Assembly (NCBI RefSeq): GCF_003121625.1
Contig: NZ_QDDJ01000011.1
Location: 110,954-174,953, forward strand
DNA length: 64,000 nt
Source of the DNA: Ornithinimicrobium cavernae
GTDB lineage: Bacteria; Actinomycetota; Actinomycetes; Actinomycetales; Dermatophilaceae
Direction of reading: 5' to 3'
A model generated the notes under the pieces. The model was not told where the DNA came from. It saw only the letters and a list, made by a program, of their open reading frames with translations, and did no database searches. Positions within the stretch are counted from its first letter, which is position 1; each line of letters begins with the position of its first letter. Positions 54,740 to 64,000 of this stretch are shown piece by piece. The position numbers were made by a program, and so were the translations under genes.

Positions 54740-57288
54740 TGCGGGTTCCCCTTGACTGGCTCAGGGAGTATGCCGAGGTGCCGGCCGGGGCGACCGGCGT
54801 CCAGGTCGCGGCGGACCTGGTCCGCGTCGGGCTCGAGGAGGAGGGTCTGCACGGCGGCGACATCCAGGGACCGCTGGTGGTCGGCCGTGTCCTGGAGATG
54901 ACCCCCGAGAAGCAGAAGAACGGCAAGACGATCAACTGGTGCCAGGTCGATGTGGGGCAGGCCAACGGCACCGGGGAGCCGCAGGGCATCGTCTGCGGCG
55001 CGCACAACTTCGCCCCCGGCGACTTGGTCGTGGTGATCCTGCCCGGCGGGGTGCTGCCCGGGAACTTCGAGATCTCGGCACGCAAGACCTACGGGCACGT
55101 CAGCGCAGGGATGATCTGCTCCTCCCTCGAGCTGGGACTGGGCGATGACCACGACGGCATCATCGTGCTCACCGACTGGCTCGGCGCGGGCGCCGAGGGC
55201 CTCGTGCCCGGGCAGGACGCCATCCCGCTGCTGGGGCTGGACCGGGAGACGGTCGAGGTCAATGTCACCCCCGACCGCGGCTACTGCTTCTCGATCCGCG
55301 GCATCGCCCGGGAGTACTCCCACAGCACCGGTGCCGCCTACCGCGACCCCGCGCTGGTGCGCGTGGTGGATGGCGCGGAGAACCCGCTGACGGCCCCGGG
55401 GGCCACGCAGGACGGCTTCGCCGTCGAGCTGCGCGACGGGTCGCCGCTGAACGGCACCCCGGGCTGCGACCGCTTCGTCACCCGGATCGTGCGCGGCCTG
55501 GACCCGCAGGCACCGACGCCGGCCTGGATGGTCACCCGCCTCACCGAGGCGGGCATGCGGCCCATCTCCCTGGCCGTCGACGTCTCCAACTACGTGATGC
55601 TGGCGCTCGGGCAGCCGACCCACGCCTACGACCTGGCCAAGGTCGACGGGCCCATCGTGGTCCGGCGCGCACGCGCGGGGGAGAAGCTCACCACGCTGGA
55701 CGACGTCGAGCGCGCCCTCGACCCCGAGGACCTGCTCATCACCGACGGCGGGGAGACGCTGCTCGGCATCGCCGGCGTGATGGGTGGAGCCTCCAGCGAG
55801 GTAAGCGACACGACGACCGACGTGCTCATCGAAGCCGCGCACTTCGACCCGCGCACTGTCGCCCGCAGTGCCCGGAGGCACCGGCTCTCGACGGAGGCCT
55901 CCAAGCGGTTCGAGCGCGGTGTCGACCCCGAGCTCGCCCCGCAGGCCGCCCAGCTGATGGTCGAGCTCATGACTGAGCTGGGCGGGGGCACCGCGGACCC
56001 GGCAGTCACCGACGAGGGCGCGGTCGCCCCGCGCGAGGCCATCGGCATCGAGGTCAGCCTGCCGACGCGCTACGTGGGGGTCGACTACAGCCCGCAGCGG
56101 GTGCGAGAGGTGCTCGAGGAGATCGGTTGCCGGGTCACGGAGGCGAGTGCCGGCATACTGTCCGTCCTGCCGCCGTCCTGGCGTCCTGACCTGCTCACCG
56201 GACCCGATCTGGTCGAGGAGGTCGCACGGATCGACGGGTACGACAAGATCCCGTCCGTCGTGCCGACCGCACCCGGCGGACGAGGGCTCTCCCACGCCCA
56301 GCGTGCGCGACGCACGGTCGCCGCGGCCCTGGCTGGTCAGGGCCTGCATGAGGTGCTCACCTATCCGTTCGTGGGTGAGAGTCGCTTCGCCGACCTCGGC
56401 CTGGGTGAGGAGGACCAGAGGCGGCACGCCGTCCGGCTCGCGAACCCGCTCTCGGACGAGGCGCCCCTGATGCGCACGGAGCTGCTGCAGACCCTGCCGG
56501 ACGCGTTGCGCCGCAACCTGGCCCGGGGTGCCAAGGACGTGGCCCTGTTCGAGATCGACACGGTCACCCTGCCGGACCTGAGCCGCAGGGCGCCGGTGCC
56601 CGGTGTCGGCGTCCGGCCCGACGACGCGGTGCTGGAGGAGATCCGGGCGGCCGTCCCGCACCAGCCCCTCCACGTGGCGATCGTGGCCACCGGACAGGCG
56701 GACCGCAGTGGCTGGTGGGGCCAGGGCCGCGCGACCGACGTCACCGACGTGGTCGGTTGGGCGCACGCGGTCTGCGACGCACTCGGTGTGGCGGTGGAGC
56801 GGCGGCAGGCCGAGCGCGAGCCGTTCCACCCCGGCCGCTGTGTCGAGCTCAGCCTGCCCGACGGCACGATCATCGGCTGGGCCGGCGAGCTGCACCCGAA
56901 GGTGGTCACGGCCCTGGGCGTGCCCGAGCGCACCGCGGCCGCCGAGCTCGACCTCGACGTGCTCTTCACGGCGAGCGATCGCCGCGCCCAGGGGGCGCCG
57001 CTGTCCAACCATCCACCGGCCGGGTCGGACATCGCGCTGACGGTGTCCCGGAGCACCAGCTTCCGCGACCTCGAGGCGTCCGTCCGTGCCGGGGCGGGTC
57101 CGCTGCTGGAGTCGGTGCGGTTGTTCGACGTCTACCGCGGTGACCAGATCGGCGAGGACCAGCAGAGCCTGGCCTTCCACCTCGTCTTCCGCGCCCCGGA
57201 CCGGACGCTGACGACCGAGGAGGTCAACGCGGCGCGTGACGCCGCGGTCGCCCGCGCGGCGAAGGACCACGGGGCGGTGCAGCGATGA
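54739..57288 (+). CDS. pheT: Phenylalanyl-tRNA synthetase beta chain
   Basis: 849-aa beta subunit. Domains in order: N-terminal (1-40), tRNA-binding EMAP/OB fold (about 45-160, VDVGQANGTGEPQGIVCGAHN), B3/4 editing domain (about 220-400, with GMRPISLAVDVSNYVMLALG), B5 (about 415-485), the catalytic-like core (about 490-740) and the ferredoxin-fold anticodon-binding domain (about 750-849, FDVYRGDQIGEDQQSLAFHL). Full length. ATGA coupling to the following SDR gene. Confidence 0.97.
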   Translation: MRVPLDWLREYAEVPAGATGVQVAADLVRVGLEEEGLHGGDIQGPLVVGRVLEMTPEKQKNGKTINWCQVDVGQANGTGEPQGIVCGAHNFAPGDLVVVILPGGVLPGNFEISARKTYGHVSAGMICSSLELGLGDDHDGIIVLTDWLGAGAEGLVPGQDAIPLLGLDRETVEVNVTPDRGYCFSIRGIAREYSHSTGAAYRDPALVRVVDGAENPLTAPGATQDGFAVELRDGSPLNGTPGCDRFVTRIVRGLDPQAPTPAWMVTRLTEAGMRPISLAVDVSNYVMLALGQPTHAYDLAKVDGPIVVRRARAGEKLTTLDDVERALDPEDLLITDGGETLLGIAGVMGGASSEVSDTTTDVLIEAAHFDPRTVARSARRHRLSTEASKRFERGVDPELAPQAAQLMVELMTELGGGTADPAVTDEGAVAPREAIGIEVSLPTRYVGVDYSPQRVREVLEEIGCRVTEASAGILSVLPPSWRPDLLTGPDLVEEVARIDGYDKIPSVVPTAPGGRGLSHAQRARRTVAAALAGQGLHEVLTYPFVGESRFADLGLGEEDQRRHAVRLANPLSDEAPLMRTELLQTLPDALRRNLARGAKDVALFEIDTVTLPDLSRRAPVPGVGVRPDDAVLEEIRAAVPHQPLHVAIVATGQADRSGWWGQGRATDVTDVVGWAHAVCDALGVAVERRQAEREPFHPGRCVELSLPDGTIIGWAGELHPKVVTALGVPERTAAAELDLDVLFTASDRRAQGAPLSNHPPAGSDIALTVSRSTSFRDLEASVRAGAGPLLESVRLFDVYRGDQIGEDQQSLAFHLVFRAPDRTLTTEEVNAARDAAVARAAKDHGAVQR

Positions 57289-58148
57289 GTATGCCGACCC
57301 CCACCTCCCCGGACCGGTCCCGCAAGGACGCGGGCGGCACCGACAGCGCGCCTGTCACTGACCCCGCAGGGGACGTCCGCGGGCAGCGCGTGGCCCTGGT
57401 CACCGGAGCCTCCCGGGGCATCGGCGCCCACCTCGCCGCAGCGCTGCGCGGGGCCGGCTGGAGCGTCGTCGGGCTGTCCCGCAGCGGCAGCGGCGACCCC
57501 ACGGGCGCGCCGACGGTCGCGTGCGACGTGACGGATGTGACCGCTGTGCAGTCCGCCGTCGATGCGGTCGTCGCGGAGCACGGACGGATCGACCTGCTGG
57601 TGAACAACGCCGGACTGGTCGAGCCGGAGCGGCCGCTCTGGGAGGCCGACCCGGACCAGTGGTGGCAGGTCATCGAGACCAACGTCCGGGGCCCGTTCCT
57701 GGTGACCCGAGCGGTGGTGCCCCACATGATCGCGGCCGGCGGTGGACGGGTGATCAACCTCAACAGTGGGTCCGGCACCCGGGAGAGCCCGGTCCTGACG
57801 GCCTACCACGCGAGCAAGTCCGCCCTGGCGCGGCTGACCGGCGGGGTGGCGCTGGCCGGGGCCGAGCACGGGGTGCTCGCGTTCGACCTGGCGCCCGGCG
57901 TCATCGAGACCGACATGACCCACAGCATGCAGATGCACCAGGGCCGGACGGAGTGGACCGACCCGGCCGATCTGACCGCGCTGGCCCTGGCCCTGGCCGA
58001 CGGGGAGCTAGACGGCTTCTCCGGTCGGATGGTGCGCGCCGGTGCCGACGACCTCGACGAGCTGCGGAGCCGGTCGGCCCGGGGACTGGGCGAGGGTGAG
58101 CGCATGCTCCGGCTCCGGCCGTGGGGCGGGGACGACCCGCTCGCGTGA
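57285..58148 (+). CDS. Short-chain dehydrogenase/reductase
   Basis: 287-aa SDR. A 30-residue polar N-terminal extension precedes the NAD(P) loop VTGASRGIGAHLA (about residues 39-51). NNAG is at about 106, the catalytic Ser in NLNSGSGTRE and the Tyr-Lys pair in AYHASKSAL (about 168-172). The start overlaps the pheT stop. Substrate unknown. It occupies the place where many actinobacteria have argC after pheT. Confidence 0.88.
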   Translation: MSMPTPTSPDRSRKDAGGTDSAPVTDPAGDVRGQRVALVTGASRGIGAHLAAALRGAGWSVVGLSRSGSGDPTGAPTVACDVTDVTAVQSAVDAVVAEHGRIDLLVNNAGLVEPERPLWEADPDQWWQVIETNVRGPFLVTRAVVPHMIAAGGGRVINLNSGSGTRESPVLTAYHASKSALARLTGGVALAGAEHGVLAFDLAPGVIETDMTHSMQMHQGRTEWTDPADLTALALALADGELDGFSGRMVRAGADDLDELRSRSARGLGEGERMLRLRPWGGDDPLA

Positions 58149-59182
58149 AGCGGACCCCCGGACGCAGTCCGCACAGCCGCGGGGGGTTCGCACCCACGGG
58201 TGATGCCTCGCGTGAGCCTGCAGGGGTGTCCGGGTCTCCAGAACCAGTCCGCCCCTACGGTGCGCGCATCAGCTGGGCCGACCTGCCCGAGCAGGTGTCT
58301 GCGTGGGTGACCGGGGAGCTCGGGGAGATCCTCGAGGTGATCCCGCAGCAGGGCGGGTTCTCCCCGGGCACGGCCGACCGGGTGCGGGGCACCCGTGGCA
58401 GCGGGTTCGTCAAGGCGGTGGGCGAGGGGCTGAACCCGCACACCCCCGGCCTCGTCGCCCGTGAGATCAACGTGCTCGCCAGCCTGCCCGAGTATGCCGG
58501 GGCACCGGTCCTCCTGGCCTCTCTCGATGAGCGCATCGAGGGCGAACGGTGGGTGGCCCTGCTCGTGGAGGACATCCCCGGCCGGCACCCGCACACCCCG
58601 TGGCTGGCCGGGGAGGTGGAGAGGGCGCTCGGTGCGCTCGGGACGCTCGTCGCCCAGCCCGTGCCGGCCGATGTCCGCCTCCCGCTCCTCGAGACGGATC
58701 TGGGTGGTGACCTGTCGTTGTGGCCCTCGATCGTGGCGGACCCGCCCGAGGACCTGGACCCGTGGGTGGTGGACAACCTGGACCGGCTCGTGGCGCTCGG
58801 AGCCCGCGCGCCAGAGGCGGTGGCGGGTGACTACCTCGTCCACACCGACATCCGCTCGGACAACCTGCTCGTGACTGCGGACGGCTCGGTCCGGATCGTC
58901 GACTGGCCCTGGGCCTGCCGCGGAGCGGCGTGGGTCGACACCCTGAGCCTGCTGCTCAACGTGCGCGTTCACGGAGGTCCCGACACCACGGCATACGACT
59001 CGCAGCTGACCGACCTGGGCGCCACCAGGGACGCGGTCGACGCGGTCCTGGTCGGCCTGTTCGGCTATTTCCTGCACGCGTCGCGGCTGGCCCCGCCTCC
59101 CGGGCTGCCGACGGTACGGGCGTTCCAGCGCGCCCAGGGCGACGTCGCGCTCGAGTGGGTCCGGGAGCGGCTGCCCGGCTGA
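58145..59182 (+). CDS. Aminoglycoside phosphotransferase-like kinase
   Basis: 345-aa kinase-fold (APH/choline kinase) protein. The catalytic loop is VHTDIRSDNLLVTADG (about residues 236-251), with the metal-binding Asp in VRIVDWPWACRGAAWVD (about 255). The fold starts near residue 45 (WADLPEQVSAWVTGELG). The first 35 residues are low-complexity, so the in-frame GTG at 58226 may be the real start; I kept the GTG at 58145 because it overlaps the SDR stop by GTGA. Small-molecule substrate unknown; resistance is not implied. Confidence 0.82.
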   Translation: MKRTPGRSPHSRGGFAPTGDASREPAGVSGSPEPVRPYGARISWADLPEQVSAWVTGELGEILEVIPQQGGFSPGTADRVRGTRGSGFVKAVGEGLNPHTPGLVAREINVLASLPEYAGAPVLLASLDERIEGERWVALLVEDIPGRHPHTPWLAGEVERALGALGTLVAQPVPADVRLPLLETDLGGDLSLWPSIVADPPEDLDPWVVDNLDRLVALGARAPEAVAGDYLVHTDIRSDNLLVTADGSVRIVDWPWACRGAAWVDTLSLLLNVRVHGGPDTTAYDSQLTDLGATRDAVDAVLVGLFGYFLHASRLAPPPGLPTVRAFQRAQGDVALEWVRERLPG

Positions 59183-59200
59183 GGGACACGGCCGCATGAG

Positions 59201-59227
59201 TATGCAAGACAATGTATAGTTGTGCAG
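59201..59227 (+). promoter_or_regulatory. argR promoter with ARG-box-like palindrome
   Basis: TATAGT (59215-59220) is an excellent -10 box 7 bases before the GTG at 59228. TATGCA (59201-59206) and TGTATA (59213-59218) form an imperfect palindrome overlapping it, in the style of ArgR operators. This suggests autoregulation; no -35 consensus is seen. Confidence 0.6.
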
Positions 59228-61205
<1,978 letters not shown>

Positions 61206-61215
61206 GCAGACTCGC

Positions 61216-61260
61216 CCACGGCTGACAGGGCTGGTCCACGGCGGGGCGGCGCGTCCACGG
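61216..61260 (+). repeat. Short degenerate tandem repeat after argH
   Basis: CCACGGC recurs at 61216, 61236 and 61255 (about 20-base period) directly after the argH stop. Weakly conserved; may be decayed. Confidence 0.4.
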
Positions 61261-61294
61261 CTCGGGCGAGCCTGCGGCATACGACCGTGCGATC

Positions 61295-61423
61295 ATGGCG
61301 GCCGTGACCGACCGGGGAACCCCTTCCGTAGCCACCTCCGCACCGCGTGACTGGGTGCTGGGGATCGGCCTGTCCCCGGCGGCACAGCCCGTCCCGGCCG
61401 CTGGTCGCGGCACCGGATTATGA
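61295..61423 (+). CDS. Possible 42-aa leader peptide overlapping mpg
   Basis: An ATG at 61295 opens 42 codons (MAAVTDRGTPSVATSAPRDW onward) ending in a TGA that overlaps the mpg ATG as ATGA. The penultimate codon is TTA, very rare in this genome type. Third-position GC is clearly lower than in neighbouring genes, and there is no good ribosome-binding site, so the call is tentative. Confidence 0.3.
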   Translation: MAAVTDRGTPSVATSAPRDWVLGIGLSPAAQPVPAAGRGTGL

Positions 61424-62073
61424 TCACGCGAGAGACCCTCGCCGGTTCGGCCGTCGAGGTGGCGCCGCTCCTGCTCGGCGCCGTGCTCGAGCACCAGGGG
61501 GTGGCAGTCAGGCTCACAGAGGTCGAGGCGTATGCCGGGGAGCGGGATCCGGGGTCCCACGCCTTCCGGGGGCCTACCGCGCGCAACCGGGTGATGTTCG
61601 GACCCGCCGGGCACCTCTACGTCTACTTCACCTACGGGATGCACACCTGCGCGAATGTCGTGTGCGGACCGGATGGTGAGGCGCAGGCCGTACTACTCCG
61701 TGCCGGTGAGGTGGTCGAGGGGTTGGAGACGGCCCGCGAACGCCGGAGGTCACCTCGCAGCGGCCTCGTGCCGCCCGACCGCGACCTGGCGCGTGGACCC
61801 GCACGGTTGGCAAGCGCCCTGGGCCTCACCCTCGACGACTACGGCACCGACCTGCTGGGTAACGGGACCGTGCGACTGACGCGAGGGACGCCGGTCGCGG
61901 GCGGGGAACGGGGGAGCGCTCCGGACGGCCAGCCGGTGATCCGCACCGGACCCAGGGTCGGGCTGCGCGGACCTGGTGGGGACGGCACGGCATACCCCTG
62001 GCGGTTCTGGCTGGACGGGGACCCGACGGTGTCGGTCTACCGACCGGCAGCACCGCTCCGGCGCCGCACCTGA
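61420..62073 (+). CDS. mpg: 3-methyladenine DNA glycosylase (AAG/MPG type)
   Basis: 217-aa base-excision enzyme of the eukaryote-like AAG family, removing alkylated and deaminated purines. Residues VRLTEVEAYAGERDPGSHAF (about 29-48) hold the catalytic Glu; PTARNRVMFGPAGHLYVYFTYGMHTCANVV (about 51 onward, intercalating Tyr) and the C-terminal GPRVGLRGPGG are family blocks. The insertion GGERGSAPDGQP is unusual but short. It starts inside the stop of a tiny upstream frame. Confidence 0.93.
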   Translation: MITRETLAGSAVEVAPLLLGAVLEHQGVAVRLTEVEAYAGERDPGSHAFRGPTARNRVMFGPAGHLYVYFTYGMHTCANVVCGPDGEAQAVLLRAGEVVEGLETARERRRSPRSGLVPPDRDLARGPARLASALGLTLDDYGTDLLGNGTVRLTRGTPVAGGERGSAPDGQPVIRTGPRVGLRGPGGDGTAYPWRFWLDGDPTVSVYRPAAPLRRRT

Positions 62074-62244
62074 CCCAGACGGTCGGCTCCACCAGCCGCG
62101 GCTCCAACGGGGCCTGCGCGGCAGGTACCCGCGGTTGCGCAACCGGCGCGACCGTTCACGGCCCCGCTGACCTCCGGTTGGTGTCGGCGGGGGAGGATAA
62201 GGCACGCTGGACGGCACATCATGAACGAGAGACCAGAGGTAGAC

Positions 62245-63510
62245 GTGAGCGACATCTTTGAGGAGCTGCAGTGGCGGGGTCTCGTGGCCCAGACCACCGA
62301 CGAGGAGGCCCTGCGCGCCTCGCTGGACGACGGCCCGGTCACGGTCTACTGCGGCTTCGACCCGACTGCCCCCTCGCTGCACTTCGGCAACCTGGTCCAG
62401 CTCGTGATGCTGCGCCACCTCCAGCGGGCGGGCCACCGGGTCATCGTGCTGGTGGGCGGCTCCACCGGCCTGATCGGTGACCCCAAGCCCACGTCCGAGC
62501 GGGTGCTCAAGACCAGGGAGCAGACGGCGGCGAACGTCGCACGGATCAAGGCGCTGGTGCGCCCCTTCGTCGACTTCGAGGGCGACAACCCAGCCGTCCT
62601 GGTGGACAACCTGGACTGGACGGCGCCCCTGTCGGCGCTGGACTTCCTGCGCGAGATCGGGCAGCACTTCCGCGTCAACCAGATGATCCGCAAGGACGCC
62701 GTCGCCGCACGCCTGCAGAGCGAGGCGGGCATCAGCTACACCGAGTTCAGCTACCAGATCCTCCAGGCGCTGGACTACCTGCACCTCTACCGGGAGTTCG
62801 GCTGCACGCTGCAGACCGGTGGGCAGGACCAGTGGGGCAACCTCACCGCGGGTGTGGACCTCGTGCACCGTGCCGAGGGGACCACCGTGCACGTCATGAC
62901 GACGCCGCTGCTCACCGACGAGAACGGTCAGAAGTACGGCAAGTCCGAGGGGAATGCTGTCTGGCTGTCTGCCGACATGACGAGCCCGTACGCCTTCTAC
63001 CAGTACTGGATCAACGTGGCCGACTCCGAGGTGAGCAAGCTGCTCAAGGTGTTCACGACCCGCACGCGCGCAGAGATCGAGGACCTGGAGCGCTCGACGC
63101 AGGAGAGGCCGCACCTGCGCGAGGCACACCGCGTCCTGGCTGCCGATGTCACCACGCTGGTGCACGGCCCCGAGGCCACGGCGCAGGTGCAGGCCGCTAG
63201 CCAGGTGCTCTTCGGCAAGGGCGACCCCGCCGACATCGATGCGCGCACCCTGGGCGATGCCACCGCCGAGCTGCCCGGTGGAGACGTGGAGGTCGGCGCC
63301 AGCGTCGTGGACGCGCTCGTCGCAACCGGGCTGGCCGACAGTCGTGGTGCAGCCCGCCGCCTGGTCGGGGAGGGTGGGGTGAGCGTCAACAACGACAAGG
63401 TGAGCGACCCCGAGCACGTGCTGGGGGAGGACGCCTTCCTGCACGGGAGCATCGCGCTGCTGCGCCGGGGTCGGAAGAACCTGGCGGCCGCCCGTCGCGC
63501 GACACCCTGA
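62245..63510 (+). CDS. tyrS: Tyrosyl-tRNA synthetase
   Basis: 421-aa class I synthetase. HIGH variant HFGN lies in CGFDPTAPSLHFGNLVQL (about residues 33-50); the tyrosine-binding region includes FSYQILQALDYLHLY and QTGGQDQWGNLTAG. KYGKSEGNAVW (about 232) is the KMSKS loop and the C-terminal S4 RNA-binding domain follows (DSRGAARRLVGEGGVSVNN). The GTG at 62245 with AGAGG upstream matches the family start (SDIFEELQWRGL); ATG 62221 is an alternative that adds 8 residues. The upstream gap shows no T-box. Confidence 0.96.
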   Translation: MSDIFEELQWRGLVAQTTDEEALRASLDDGPVTVYCGFDPTAPSLHFGNLVQLVMLRHLQRAGHRVIVLVGGSTGLIGDPKPTSERVLKTREQTAANVARIKALVRPFVDFEGDNPAVLVDNLDWTAPLSALDFLREIGQHFRVNQMIRKDAVAARLQSEAGISYTEFSYQILQALDYLHLYREFGCTLQTGGQDQWGNLTAGVDLVHRAEGTTVHVMTTPLLTDENGQKYGKSEGNAVWLSADMTSPYAFYQYWINVADSEVSKLLKVFTTRTRAEIEDLERSTQERPHLREAHRVLAADVTTLVHGPEATAQVQAASQVLFGKGDPADIDARTLGDATAELPGGDVEVGASVVDALVATGLADSRGAARRLVGEGGVSVNNDKVSDPEHVLGEDAFLHGSIALLRRGRKNLAAARRATP

Positions 63511-63624
63511 CCGGGTGCCGCCGGCGGGAGCCTGCCCTGGAGAGCGGCGCGGTTGCTCCAGGACCGCTCCTGGGGCAGCCCCGGCGTGGCCCCGATGGAC
63601 CCAATAGGCCACTGACCAGCGGAT

Positions 63625-63654
63625 TTGTGTTTCTCGGCGAAGGTGACCTAATGT
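63625..63654 (+). promoter_or_regulatory. Candidate rRNA operon promoter
   Basis: TTGTGT (63625-63630) and TAATGT (63649-63654) are 18 bases apart. A second -10-like TACGAT is at 63797-63802 without an obvious -35. Multiple promoters are usual before rRNA operons. Between tyrS and here, two overlapping GC stems at 63536-63573 might terminate tyrS but lack a T-run. Confidence 0.45.
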
Positions 63655-63867
63655 TGTGCTTCGCCAGCCCAGCAGGGAGGCACGGACACCCGGTCAGCCG
63701 GAGTGGCCGGTCCCGCAGGAGCTAGGCACCCACCACGCCACAACCGGCAGCAGTTCGCTGCACAAGCCGGATGCGCCCAGAGCGCAGGCAAGGTGGTACG
63801 ATTTACAGGTTGCCCCAAACACTGTGACTGGTTGTTGCTGGTTGTGGTGGGTGGTGTGTGTCCGATC

Positions 63868-64000
63868 TTTGAGAACTCAACAGCGTGTCAGTAATCGATG
63901 CCAATTTTTCCTGTCCTGGGGCATGGTGTGCATTCTTTGTGGGTGTGTGTTGTGTTCTGGTGGCAAGGATTTCTTTGAATTTGATGGATGAGTCAGTTGA
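63868..64000 (+). promoter_or_regulatory. 16S rRNA precursor leader with antitermination/processing motif
   Basis: TTTGAGAACTCAACAGCGTG (63868-63887) is the conserved actinobacterial rRNA leader element carrying the boxA-like antitermination signal. The following bases to the window end are AT-rich compared with everything else, as in rRNA leaders involved in RNase III processing. The 16S gene itself must begin shortly beyond 64000. Proteins readable in this stretch are not considered real. Confidence 0.85.

Noticed and set aside
58145..59182. The kinase-like gene as an antibiotic-resistance determinant
   Set aside because: The HTDIRSDN loop only identifies the APH/choline-kinase fold, shared by many metabolic kinases; chromosomal context gives no support for resistance.
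62074..62244. T-box or other riboswitch upstream of tyrS
   Set aside because: No T-box consensus (such as the TGGNACC antiterminator core) or terminator hairpin could be found.
63656..63991. Reading frames in the last 350 bases, rich in Cys, Val and Phe
   Set aside because: They lie in the AT-rich rRNA leader containing the conserved TTTGAGAACTCAACAGCGTG element.

Overview
The window is chromosomal DNA from a high-GC actinobacterium. The evidence is the strong G/C third-position bias, the FasR-fabD-fabH-acpP-fabF order next to aceE, the glnA2-glnE pair, a bifunctional RNase HI/phosphatase, a PriA-type HisA, GuaB1, DUF3145 and DUF3052 proteins, and an actinobacterial rRNA leader. Gene content and order suggest an Intrasporangiaceae/Ornithinimicrobiaceae-type member of the Micrococcales, possibly halotolerant because it carries an ectoine cluster. 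The family assignment is inference. Almost every gene looks like intact core genome; no insertion sequence, prophage or CRISPR array was seen.

Layout. 1-3.5 kb: a glutamate-type ABC importer (gluABCD, minus strand). 3.7-5.8 kb: tRNA-Ile2, a DUF3145 protein and a GT4 glycosyltransferase. 6-11 kb: the type II fatty-acid operon with its PucR-type regulator. 11-16.5 kb: DinB-like protein, glycerophosphodiesterase, pyruvate dehydrogenase E1 (supplying acetyl-CoA for the fab genes), DUF3052 and AhpE. 16.7-20.7 kb: a CtlX-type amidinohydrolase whose end runs into tRNA-Val, then a coupled Nif3 / zinc-ribbon / RNase H-phosphatase operon. 20.8-23.5 kb: cystathionine beta-synthase and a gamma-synthase/lyase. 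23.5-30 kb: single-gene units (DapA-like, B3/4, YaaA, aldo/keto reductase, RNB nuclease, FMN reductase, hydrolase) and a DUF664 remnant. 30.1-30.5 kb: RNase P RNA. 31.8-36 kb: aspartokinase-ectA-ectB-ectC and a wrecked ectD, so ectoine but not hydroxyectoine is expected from this locus. 36-48.4 kb: a ferritin-like/VIT1 fusion, UlaG-like hydrolase, GuaB1, polyphosphate glucokinase, MetAP, glnA2-glnE and priA. 48.5-51.9 kb: sseB, infC-rpmI-rplT and an rRNA methyltransferase. 52.1-53.5 kb: an accessory nuclease-like gene flanked by tandem repeats. 53.6-63.5 kb: pheST, SDR, aminoglycoside phosphotransferase-like gene, argR, argH, a 3-methyladenine glycosylase and tyrS. The right edge is the promoter and leader of an rRNA operon whose 16S gene must start just outside.

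Four patterns run across the window. First, the heptamer GTATGCC/GGCATAC occurs about 37 times, in both orientations, even where it forces rare Tyr (TAT) and Ala (GCA) codons, and sometimes as inverted pairs forming terminator-like hairpins. Second, two families of intergenic tandem repeats share a 31-32 bp period (three helical turns). Third, a dozen genes have a TANNNT-like -10 box only 6-7 bases before the start codon, pointing to leaderless mRNAs. Fourth, many operons are joined by 4-base ATGA/GTGA stop-start overlaps.
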